Assembly (NCBI GenBank): GCA_900319655.1
Contig: ONPH01000068.1
Location: 1 to 9,424, forward strand
Reading direction: 5' to 3'
DNA: 9,424 nt
Source: an uncultured Eubacteriales bacterium
GTDB taxonomy: Bacteria; Bacillota; Clostridia; Oscillospirales; Acutalibacteraceae
In this document: one piece after another, positions 1 to 5,886 of the stretch
Position numbering within the stretch: position 1 is the first letter of the stretch
Layout of the letters: each line of letters begins with the position of its first letter
The notes under the pieces: model-generated
Databases searched by the model: none
What the model saw: only the letters and a program-made list of their open reading frames with translations
Told to the model about the DNA's origin: nothing
Program-made: the position numbers and the translations under genes

Positions 1-768
1 GTTGTTTGCAGGCTCACTGCCCACAAAGAGCATACGCAAAAACGGTCCTGTTGTGTTGCCGAGCATACGTACATATGACGGGGTAAGGAACGTAATGCTG
101 ATGCGCTTTTCAACAAAGAACAGCTTAAGCGCCATCGGGTTTTTGATTGTTGCGTAGCTTACAATAAAGGTCTTGCCGCCGCAAATGCTGAGCGCCTTAA
201 GGATAACGATTACCGACGCTACAAAGTTCATAGGAGCGAGCAGCGCGATTCTGTCGTTGCCGTCGAAGGGATTTTTGCCGTCAACCGCGATTGAGTCAAT
301 AGCTCTCTGCAAATTGCCGTACTCGTGCAAAACGCCCTTGGGGTTGCCTGTGGTACCGGAGGTGTAAATTGCGTAAGCCGCGTCGTGCATATCAGGAGAA
401 GCGTAGCCCTTCTTGGGCTCGACATTCATAATCTCCTCCCAGGTTTCGGCGTTAATCTCGAGCTTGCAGCCGCAGTCCTCGCGGATATAGGCGATACGGT
501 CGGGAGCGTATGTGTCCTCAACCAACGCCCAAGCCGCGCCTGTTTTCCAAACGCCGATCATCGCGATAACCGGCATAATTCCGCGCGGCAGGTTGATAAG
601 GACAAAGTCCTCCTTGCCGATGCCCTTGTCGGTCAAAAACGCATATACTCTGCCGCTGAAATCGTCGAGCTGAGCGTATGTGATACCCTTGGGCTGAGCC
701 TCATCAAAGAGAATCGCGGTATTCGGATTTTCTTTGGTGTACTGTTCAAGTAATTCAATAATAGTCAT
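1..768 (-). CDS. Adenylate-forming enzyme (AMP-binding / NRPS A-domain-like), N-terminal part, cut by window edge
   Basis: This enzyme should activate a carboxylic acid with ATP to an acyl-AMP, the first step of acyl-CoA synthetases, DltA and NRPS adenylation domains. The frame is open for 256 codons from ATG 768 to base 1, so the C-terminal half lies outside. The phosphate-binding loop IYTSGTTGNPKGV (residues 134-146) is canonical. The stretch KTGAAWALVEDTYAPDRIAY (75-94) follows the NRPS A-domain pattern GAAYVPLDP.YP.ERL. The A4 region reads NFVASV (181-186); where amino-acid-activating domains have F-D-x-S, this has F-V-A-S, so the Asp that holds the substrate amino group seems absent. A start with AAGGTGAG lies 11 bases after the STAS stop codon, so it belongs to the same operon. 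Family is certain from the loop; substrate is unknown. It may be a stand-alone ligase or the first domain of a larger synthetase. Confidence 0.88.
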   Translation of the reverse strand, partial: MTIIELLEQYTKENPNTAILFDEAQPKGITYAQLDDFSGRVYAFLTDKGIGKEDFVLINLPRGIMPVIAMIGVWKTGAAWALVEDTYAPDRIAYIREDCGCKLEINAETWEEIMNVEPKKGYASPDMHDAAYAIYTSGTTGNPKGVLHEYGNLQRAIDSIAVDGKNPFDGNDRIALLAPMNFVASVIVILKALSICGGKTFIVSYATIKNPMALKLFFVEKRISITFLTPSYVRMLGNTTGPFLRMLFVGSEPANN

Positions 769-779
769 GCGCTCACCTT

Positions 780-1079
780 TTATTCGTTATAATTCAAAAT
801 CTCGTCAAAGCCTGTTACTTCAAATACGTCGCATACCTCTTCGTTAACGTTAACAAGCTTCATTGAGCCCTTCTTCATCATAATTTTGTGAAGTGAAAGC
901 AGTACGCGCAGACCTGCGGAAGAAACATAGTTTACCTCGGCAAAGTCGAGAACGAGGTCGTTAACGCCGTCGAGATACGGCTTTACGCCCTGCTCAAACT
1001 CAGGTGCTGTTGAGGTGTCAATTCTGCCGCTAACGGCAACTGTCATTGTTGTGCTGTCTGTTGTTCTTTTTAAATCCAT
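780..1079 (-). CDS. STAS-domain anti-sigma factor antagonist (SpoIIAA/RsbV-like)
   Basis: This 99-residue single-domain protein matches the usual length of SpoIIAA/RsbV. In that family the unphosphorylated form captures the RsbW-type kinase and frees its target. The core reads DLVLDFAEVNYVSSAGLRVL (41-60): beta strand, then the phosphorylation loop. Aligning SSAGL with the DSSGL of SpoIIAA makes Ser54 the likely phosphoacceptor. The N-terminal VSGRIDTSTAPEF (16-28) is the typical STAS strand-loop with the conserved Gly-Arg-Asp. ATG has the ribosome site AAAGGAG eight bases upstream. It lies 51 bases after the kinase gene and 11 bases before the adenylating enzyme. Its kinase and phosphatase are both encoded just upstream, so the cycle is complete. 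The missing piece is the protein released by the switch. Confidence 0.92.
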   Translation of the reverse strand: MDLKRTTDSTTMTVAVSGRIDTSTAPEFEQGVKPYLDGVNDLVLDFAEVNYVSSAGLRVLLSLHKIMMKKGSMKLVNVNEEVCDVFEVTGFDEILNYNE

Positions 1080-1130
1080 TTTAAAAACTCCTTTAATATA
1101 TTGTTTTTTATTTTTGCTTATTTAAAAATA

Positions 1131-1541
1131 TCATCCGATTTTTTTTTTGATTTTTAAGATGTTCTGTCCGTTTTTGTACTCGTATTCAACCAGATCCATT
1201 GATTTTTTTACAAGGAAGATTCCAAGACCGCCGATTGGTCTTTCCTCAGCGGAAAGGTGGGTATCGGGATTGGATTTTTCAAGCGGATTAAACGGAATTC
1301 CGTTGTCGATAAAGGTAATGGTGACCTCGAGCGGATTTTCCTCAACCGAAAAGCGCACCGTCGCCTTGCCGACATCGGGTGAGTAGGCGTAACGCGCGAT
1401 ATTACCGAACAGCTCGTCAATGGCGACGTCAATCTGCCGCCGTGCCTTAACGGGACAGTCGAGCTTTTCGAGCTCCTCGTTGACAAAATCGGTCACAACC
1501 TCGATGTTTTCAACAGCCGCGTCAACTGTCAGCTCCTTCAT
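1131..1541 (-). CDS. RsbW/SpoIIAB-like serine kinase / anti-sigma factor (HATPase_c_2)
   Basis: This 136-residue GHKL-fold ATPase has the length of RsbW and SpoIIAB, which phosphorylate a STAS partner and hold a target protein. The N box is AIDELFGNIARYAY (40-53), with Glu43 as the likely catalytic base and Asn47 for magnesium. The G1 box is FIDNGIPFNP (77-86) with Asp79 contacting adenine. The G2 box is PIGGLGIFLVKK (102-113). All key residues are present, so it should be active. The start overlaps the phosphatase gene by 20 bases and has an AGGAGG site inside that gene, which points to coupled translation. Partners are the STAS protein downstream and the phosphatase upstream. Whether its third partner is a sigma factor encoded elsewhere, or another protein, cannot be told from here. 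Confidence 0.93.
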   Translation of the reverse strand: MKELTVDAAVENIEVVTDFVNEELEKLDCPVKARRQIDVAIDELFGNIARYAYSPDVGKATVRFSVEENPLEVTITFIDNGIPFNPLEKSNPDTHLSAEERPIGGLGIFLVKKSMDLVEYEYKNGQNILKIKKKIG

Positions 1542-3102
1542 CGGTTTCCTCCTTTCTCTCTCCTGTATAATGCACGCAGAGCATTGTCAAATCGTCAAAC
1601 TGAACGTGATCCTGAACAAACGCCTTTACGCTGTTCCTTGTGGCTTCAAGCAGTTCTTCGGGAGTACCGTCCTTTTTGCTGTTCAGCGCCTTGAGAAAAC
1701 GCTCGTAGCCATACTGCTCCTCGTTCTGATTTTCAGCCTCGGGAACGCCGTCGGTGTACAAAAACAGCTTTGAGCCGGGTTCAAGCACCATCTCGCTCTC
1801 GCGGAACTTCATTCCCTCCATTCCGCCGATAACAAAGCTGTGCTTGCCCTTGATAAGCTCGAAATCTCCGTCGGGCGTTTTGAGCACCGGGTACTCGTGA
1901 CCTGCGTTGGCGCTTACAAGCTTTCCGTCGCGCAAGTCCAAAATTCCCAGCCAGACCGTGACGAACATTTCCTCGCGGTTGTTCTCGCAAATCTGATTAT
2001 TCACCGTGCGCAGAACAGCTCCGGGCGAGCCGCCTGACATAGTGTGGTTTTTGATTAAAATTTTTGACGACATCATAAACAGCGCCGCGGGAATTCCCTT
2101 GCCCGCAACGTCCGCCATAACAAGCGCAAGGTGGTCGTCGTCCACCATAAAGAAGTCGTAGAAATCGCCGCCGACCTCCTTGGCAGGGTTCATTGAAGCG
2201 TAGAGGTCAAACTCCCCTCTCTCAGGCAAAAACGGGAATTCATTGGGAAGCATATCCGCCTGTATCCGCTTGGCTACTCCAAGCTCGGTTTCGGTGGTGG
2301 AAATTTTCTTCTCTCTGTCTGCGAAAAGCACGCCGTATATAAGTACAATCGCCACAAGCATTGCGGCGTATTGTGTGGTAATTGAGGTTGTAAAGCTCGT
2401 TAAAAGCTGGTTGACAAGCGGAATAGCGATAAACGAAATCGCCACCATTCTGTCGCGCTTTGAAGCCTGCGACATCAAAAGCTCCAAAATTACAATCAGC
2501 AGCGCAAAGCACAGGTAAACCTGGCTTATGTACCATTTGTCGGTGCGCGAGCAAAAGCCGTTTTCGTCAATCGTAAAGTAAAGCGGATAGAAAAAGTTGA
2601 CCGCGCATAAGAGCAGCGACGGAATAAGCAGCAAATTCAAAATACCGTCGGCGGTTTCCATCAGGCTGTTTTCCATTTTCAGAACGCGGCGGATGTACTG
2701 CCAGAAAAGGTACACAAGCACTACGCCGATTACATAGTGCAGGACATACACGACATGGTTTATACCTCTGAGCGGCGCTATTGCCTGAAAAAGCCACGTG
2801 GTTTCGTCAAGGAACAGCGAGAACGCGCTGACAGTCAGCAAAATAACGAAAACGCGCGTATGCTCGTTTCGGCTTTTGTAGTTAAGCACACAGCTAAACG
2901 ACAGCATAACGCTGATTGCCAGGCAAAACAGGTCGGCGCCGATGCTGAAAATCCAGCCGTTTTCCATATTGCCGAAGCCCCTGAGCATAAGCATTACAAT
3001 GCCTGCAGTCAACAGTGCGCAGGATATTCCGAAGCCTGTGGGGATCATCCAGCTGAAATCAAATGATTTTATTTTTTGTTGTACGCGGCTAACTATATTC
3101 AC
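1522..3102 (-). CDS. Membrane-anchored SpoIIE-family PP2C serine phosphatase
   Basis: This 526-residue protein would dephosphorylate the STAS partner in response to a signal. Residues about 20-260 are strongly hydrophobic and contain roughly eight membrane segments (near 20-40, 50-72, 82-104, 113-134, 150-174, 190-211, 218-238 and 244-262). A short linker with charged helix (263-285, ADREKK..ELGVAKRIQADMLP) leads to the SpoIIE/PP2C domain. Metal ligands and core motifs are all there: EVGGDFYDFF (309-318, Asp313), MADVAGKGIPAALF (329-342, Asp331), LYTDGVPEAE (448-457, Asp451) and QFDDLTML (501-508). The start is GTG at 3102, chosen for the GGAGGAG site just upstream and lack of a better ATG. 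It is first in a four-gene operon. The membrane part is not a recognised sensor, so the input is unknown. Confidence 0.93.
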   Translation of the reverse strand: MNIVSRVQQKIKSFDFSWMIPTGFGISCALLTAGIVMLMLRGFGNMENGWIFSIGADLFCLAISVMLSFSCVLNYKSRNEHTRVFVILLTVSAFSLFLDETTWLFQAIAPLRGINHVVYVLHYVIGVVLVYLFWQYIRRVLKMENSLMETADGILNLLLIPSLLLCAVNFFYPLYFTIDENGFCSRTDKWYISQVYLCFALLIVILELLMSQASKRDRMVAISFIAIPLVNQLLTSFTTSITTQYAAMLVAIVLIYGVLFADREKKISTTETELGVAKRIQADMLPNEFPFLPERGEFDLYASMNPAKEVGGDFYDFFMVDDDHLALVMADVAGKGIPAALFMMSSKILIKNHTMSGGSPGAVLRTVNNQICENNREEMFVTVWLGILDLRDGKLVSANAGHEYPVLKTPDGDFELIKGKHSFVIGGMEGMKFRESEMVLEPGSKLFLYTDGVPEAENQNEEQYGYERFLKALNSKKDGTPEELLEATRNSVKAFVQDHVQFDDLTMLCVHYTGERKEETDEGADS

Positions 3103-3139
3103 AAGCTCCTCCGATACAATTCGTAGATATTCAATTTAT

Positions 3140-3167
3140 ATTATACCAAAATACACTATAAAATCAA
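3140..3167 (-). promoter_or_regulatory. Sigma-A promoter of the SpoIIE-RsbW-STAS-ligase operon
   Basis: Read on the minus strand, the -35 is TTGATT (3167-3162), the spacer is 16 bases, and the -10 is a perfect TATAAT (3145-3140) preceded by TGG, an extended -10. Transcription would begin near 3133, leaving a leader of about 30 bases before the GTG start. It lies back to back with the plus-strand promoter at 3199-3227. Confidence 0.72.
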
Positions 3168-3198
3168 GTACATAACAGAAATTTATGTAATAATTGCA

Positions 3199-3227
3199 TT
3201 GACAAATGCCCTGTTATCCTTTAAACT
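3199..3227 (+). promoter_or_regulatory. Sigma-A promoter of the plus-strand membrane genes
   Basis: A consensus -35 TTGACA (3199-3204) is followed after 17 bases by TAAACT (3222-3227), a four-of-six match to the -10. The start of transcription would be near 3234, about 35 bases before the ATG at 3269. Its -35 is 31 bases from that of the divergent operon, so one regulator could act on both. Confidence 0.65.
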
Positions 3228-3268
3228 TATAGTTGAATTAATTTAAAATCACGTTAAGGAGCAGTTAT

Positions 3269-3922
3269 ATGACCTATCCGAACACATATTACAGTATAAA
3301 AAAGTTGATGGCGGCGCAAATATTTATGCTTACAGGCGAGATTTTTACGATTTTGGTAACAATCCTAACCGCGTCAGTTTTCAATATGGACATCACCATA
3401 GACAAAGCAATTTCCCCTGCCGGATTAGCCTTGTACGGTATTACGCTGTTGTTTTTGGCGGTGAGAATTCTCGGTTATATTTTCTATATAATCGGTCTGC
3501 GCAAGGCAAACAAGGACGACGCGAACTTCAAAATAGCCTTCTACTCAATCATTATCACTTTGATTTTGGCAGTGGTCAGCGTGGTGTTTGTGTTTAACAA
3601 AGAGGTTTACAGTATTGGCGAGCTGCTGGTTATTCTGACGATTATGCTGTCCCGGATTTACATTCTCGAGGGAATACGAAGCCTGAGCAAACAGCTCGGT
3701 CATCCCGAAATGGACAAAACCGGCGCTGCAATTTACGCGATTATCGTCACGATTTTTGTTATAAGAACCTGCGTGAGCATTTTGATTTTGATACTCATCG
3801 ACAACTCGTCAAGCGTTGAGACGTCGATATTTGAAGTAATCGACAGCGCTTTGAGTATCGGTGAAAGTGTACTGTTCCTTTTCTACTTCTCAAAGGCATT
3901 GAAGATTTTTTCAAAAGAATAG
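3269..3922 (+). CDS. Six-helix integral membrane protein of unknown function
   Basis: I do not recognise a family. The 217-residue protein is almost wholly hydrophobic. Likely membrane segments lie near 14-36, 50-74, 88-109, 115-132, 152-176 and 190-211, separated by short loops such as GLRKANKDDANFK (76-88) and RSLSKQLGHPEMDKTG (137-152) that are positively charged and so probably cytoplasmic. There is no catalytic motif and no signal peptide apart from the first helix. The ATG is set by AAGGAG seven bases upstream, and a good promoter lies further up. The next gene starts 31 bases after its stop codon with no terminator between, so the two are probably co-transcribed and may work together in the membrane. 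Confidence 0.85.
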   Translation: MTYPNTYYSIKKLMAAQIFMLTGEIFTILVTILTASVFNMDITIDKAISPAGLALYGITLLFLAVRILGYIFYIIGLRKANKDDANFKIAFYSIIITLILAVVSVVFVFNKEVYSIGELLVILTIMLSRIYILEGIRSLSKQLGHPEMDKTGAAIYAIIVTIFVIRTCVSILILILIDNSSSVETSIFEVIDSALSIGESVLFLFYFSKALKIFSKE

Positions 3923-3937
3923 CGTTTAATGAATTTT

Positions 3938-3945
3938 AAGGGAGG
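3938..3945 (+). promoter_or_regulatory. Strong ribosome binding site of the frame-broken membrane gene
   Basis: AAGGGAGG lies eight bases before ATG 3954. The reading frame from that ATG closes after five codons (ATG GCA AGA AAA AAA TAA), yet the site is among the best in the window. It therefore marks the true start of the interrupted gene and argues that the long frame beginning at 4147 is not where translation was meant to begin. Confidence 0.75.
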
Positions 3946-3953
3946 ATAAACAA

Positions 3954-5322
3954 ATGGCAAGAAAAAAATAAAACAGAGAAAACCGATTGTCACATTTTTA
4001 GTCGCGCTCGGCGTAACACTGCTGTGCATCGGACTTCTCTTTGTTCCGGATGAAACCCTTGAATATTTACTGGTACTGATTATTTCCGTCAGCCTGATTT
4101 TGGGCGGAATATCGTTTATGATTCAGCGTTTCCAGATAAAAAGTATTTGCAGGGAATTATAGGACTGGTGGTATTTTTGCTTGTCGCCGCCGTATTGCTT
4201 GTACTTCAGTACTATTTTTGGGTTCTGACAATCGCGCCTTGCGTGTTGATAGGCATAGTCGCGATACTGGTAGGTATTGTGCGTGCAGCAATTTGCGTAA
4301 ACTGCTTCGTGAACGGCTACAGAGGCGGTATAATGAACGGCATATTTGCGCTCGTATTAATTGTGACAGGTCTGCTGCTCACCTTCTCTCCGCTCGAGCA
4401 CATTTTTGCACTGCGCTATTTTATCTCTCTGTACCTGATAATCTACGCGATAACGATTTTCGGTGATTTTTACGCTGAGGTCACCCTCACCGAGCTCGAA
4501 GAGGACCGTATGCGCCGCCGTACCCATATCTCATTACCCAACCTTATTACGGCGTTTAAGATTAAGAATATGGTCACTGATATTTACAAAAAGATTGACG
4601 ACAAAGAATTTGAAAAGAAAATCTATGTTGAGGACAAAGAAACAAGCAACTTCGACACCGTTAATCTCGAAATCAATCTCCACTTAACCGATCCCAAGGG
4701 CAACCAGTTCGGTCATATGGACATCGCCATAGGCGACACCGTGTATTCCTACGGCACCTACGACAAGAGCAAAAACAAGCTTGGAGGCTTTATCTCGCAG
4801 GGTACATACGCCGAAATTCCGAAGCTGCCCTACTATAAATACTGCGTCGAAAACTGCGGAGATAACGTAATCAGCTACGGCGCGTGCTTCTCCGAAAAAC
4901 AGCTTTATTCGGTTAAGAAAAAACTCAAAATGTTTAAGCAGTACTGCGTACCGCTGGAGCTTAAAATCAGACATCCCGAGGTCACCGTACCAAAGCCCGG
5001 CAGACGTTACGGCGACACAGGTGAATTTTTGGTGCAGTTCCTCAACGCGAAAATATACATGGTGGTCGACGGCTCGTTCAAGAGCTATTTCGGCGTTAAC
5101 ACCAACTGCGTAATGTTCGCGGACTGGCTGCTCTCAGATACGGGAATCGACGCGGTTTCCATGGGCGGACTCCGCACCCCCGGCGCGTTTTACTACATGC
5201 TTGAAAATATGTTCTACCGCCCGAACAACCGAATTATCCGCAAAATTTCCTATTTTTCAACCGACGGTATTGAAGAAAAAATCAAGCTCGGAAGTAACGT
5301 TGAGTTTGATATTACAAAATAA
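3954..5322 (+). pseudogene. Frame-broken gene: DUF308/HdeD-like membrane domain fused to permuted papain-like hydrolase domain
   Basis: Translation from ATG 3954 stops at 3969 because the run of seven A (3962-3968) is one base short. Adding one A opens a frame to a TAG at 4160. A second missing A in the run 4138-4142 then joins the frame that runs to the TAA at 5320-5322. The repaired protein has 456 residues. Residues 1-170 are basic at the start (MARKKIKQRK) followed by about six helices in pairs; GVTLLCIGLLFVPDETLEYL and IVTGLLLTFSPLEHIFALRY resemble the short membrane repeats of DUF308/HdeD proteins. Residues about 190-456 are soluble, with FGHMDIAIGDTVYSYG (His255) and NTNCVMFADWL (Cys386). 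Either base calling lost an A twice, or the gene is newly dead, or slippage restores the frame. The long intact remainder argues against old decay. Confidence 0.72.
4147..5322 (+). CDS. Longest intact frame of the broken gene: membrane segments plus His/Cys hydrolase-like domain
   Basis: Automatic annotation would likely list this 391-residue frame as a gene. Its first possible start is TTG 4147, which has no ribosome site, so it is most likely the 3' part of the gene starting at 3954. Four helices remain (about 5-22, 24-45, 65-80, 88-105), then an acidic-basic linker with RMRRR (121-125). The soluble part begins near 140. His190 sits in FGHMDIAIGDTVYSYG and Cys321 in NTNCVMFADWLL, the order (His first, Cys last, preceded by Asn) known from permuted papain-like folds such as YiiX, PPPDE and DUF4105 proteins. 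A thiol hydrolase is thus inferred, not shown. With six helices in the full protein and a basic N-terminus, this domain should face the cytoplasm, which speaks against a role in cutting the cell wall. Confidence 0.6.
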   Translation: MQGIIGLVVFLLVAAVLLVLQYYFWVLTIAPCVLIGIVAILVGIVRAAICVNCFVNGYRGGIMNGIFALVLIVTGLLLTFSPLEHIFALRYFISLYLIIYAITIFGDFYAEVTLTELEEDRMRRRTHISLPNLITAFKIKNMVTDIYKKIDDKEFEKKIYVEDKETSNFDTVNLEINLHLTDPKGNQFGHMDIAIGDTVYSYGTYDKSKNKLGGFISQGTYAEIPKLPYYKYCVENCGDNVISYGACFSEKQLYSVKKKLKMFKQYCVPLELKIRHPEVTVPKPGRRYGDTGEFLVQFLNAKIYMVVDGSFKSYFGVNTNCVMFADWLLSDTGIDAVSMGGLRTPGAFYYMLENMFYRPNNRIIRKISYFSTDGIEEKIKLGSNVEFDITK

Positions 5323-5366
5323 AAAACTTTTTTCGGGAATCAGAATACAGTTTAAATAATAAATAC

Positions 5367-5399
5367 AAAACACGCCGTACCAAAGTGCGGCGTGTTTTT
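5367..5399 (+). terminator. Rho-independent terminator after the membrane-gene pair
   Basis: CACGCCGTAC (5371-5380) pairs with GTGCGGCGTG (5385-5394), ten pairs with one G-T wobble around a CAAA loop. The stem is extended by AAAA/TTTT and followed by TTTTTC. The A run on the left could let it also work on the opposite strand. Confidence 0.9.
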
Positions 5400-5549
5400 C
5401 TTCTCCTTATGGTCAATTTCGACGATTATATAATATCTGTGTCAGTTTATCCAATATCTTCCTGTTACAATAAGCTGCGGAGCACAGAAAAACACCGTTT
5501 CCTTTATATTCGCATTAAAAGGTGAGTTATTCGGAAACGGCATAAAAGG
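5400..5549. other. Gap between two terminators, nothing clear
   Basis: This AT-rich stretch separates the membrane-gene terminator from the tRNA terminator. It has no convincing gene. A weak inverted repeat, CCGTTTCC (5495-5502) and GGAAACGG (5533-5540), spans a 30-base loop and has no T run. Confidence 0.5.
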
Positions 5550-5584
5550 AAAAAGTCCCGATTGTATATACAAACGAGACTTTT
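5550..5584 (-). terminator. Terminator of the tRNA-Ala unit
   Basis: On the minus strand AAGTCTCG pairs with CGGGACTT (one G-T wobble). The loop itself holds the palindrome TTGTA/TACAA, so the hairpin is long, and it ends in a run of five T. It begins directly after the CCA end of the tRNA. Confidence 0.85.
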
Positions 5585-5585
5585 G

Positions 5586-5661
5586 TGGTGGAGATAACGG
5601 GGCTCGAACCCGTGACCTCTTGACTGCCAGTCAAGCACTCTCCCAGCTGAGCTATACCCCC
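5586..5661 (-). tRNA. tRNA-Ala (anticodon GGC)
   Basis: The 76-base gene folds into a full cloverleaf and encodes its own CCA. The acceptor arm GGGGGTA pairs with TATCTCC and contains the G3-U70 wobble that marks alanine tRNAs, with discriminator A73. The D arm has AGCTCAGCTGGGAGAG. The anticodon stem CTTGA/TCAAG encloses CTGGCAG, giving anticodon GGC for the codon GCC. The T arm carries the standard GGTTCGAGC loop. It stands alone with its own promoter and terminator. Confidence 0.98.
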
Positions 5662-5700
5662 AAGTGTGTTTTTCATTTATACTGCGTTTTGAACATTTAT

Positions 5701-5729
5701 ATATTACCCTATGTTTTTTGATATGTCAA
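5701..5729 (-). promoter_or_regulatory. Promoter of tRNA-Ala
   Basis: On the minus strand a perfect TTGACA (5729-5724) is followed after 17 bases by TAATAT (5706-5701). Transcription would begin near 5694, giving a leader of about 33 bases that must be trimmed from the tRNA 5' end. Confidence 0.82.
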
Positions 5730-5803
5730 GCCTGTGCCGGAAGATTATTTTTCGAAAATTTCCGATATTTTTAAATTTTTTTGAAAAATAAAGATATTTG
5801 TAA

Positions 5804-5832
5804 TTGTTTTGTCATAGTCAATGTGGTATACT
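5804..5832 (+). promoter_or_regulatory. Promoter of the Asn/Ser-rich membrane protein
   Basis: A weak -35 TTGTTT (5804-5809), a 17-base spacer and TATACT (5827-5832) preceded by TGG form an extended -10 promoter. The transcript start is expected near 5839, with a leader of about 48 bases. Paired GTCA repeats overlap its spacer and its start region. Confidence 0.65.
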
Positions 5833-5846
5833 TTAGTCACAGTCAA
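5811..5846 (+). promoter_or_regulatory. Possible operator: paired direct repeats around the -10
   Basis: GTCATAGTCAA (5811-5821) and GTCACAGTCAA (5836-5846) agree at 10 of 11 bases and lie exactly 25 bases apart, one on either side of the -10 box. Each holds two GTCA units six bases apart. A protein bound here would cover the promoter. The regulator is not known. Confidence 0.4.
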
Positions 5847-5886
5847 CAATAACGTTGGCAAAGAACTAATATAAGGAGAAAGAAAA

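Noticed and set aside
325..753. 142-codon plus-strand frame opposite the adenylating enzyme
   Set aside because: It lies antisense to the clear A-domain motif, has no ribosome site and no recognisable protein pattern.
5409..5525. 38-codon plus-strand frame between the two terminators
   Set aside because: There is no ribosome site or promoter and the protein pattern is not distinctive.
5495..5540. Inverted repeat CCGTTTCC/GGAAACGG
   Set aside because: The arms are short, the loop is 30 bases and no T run follows, so chance is likely.
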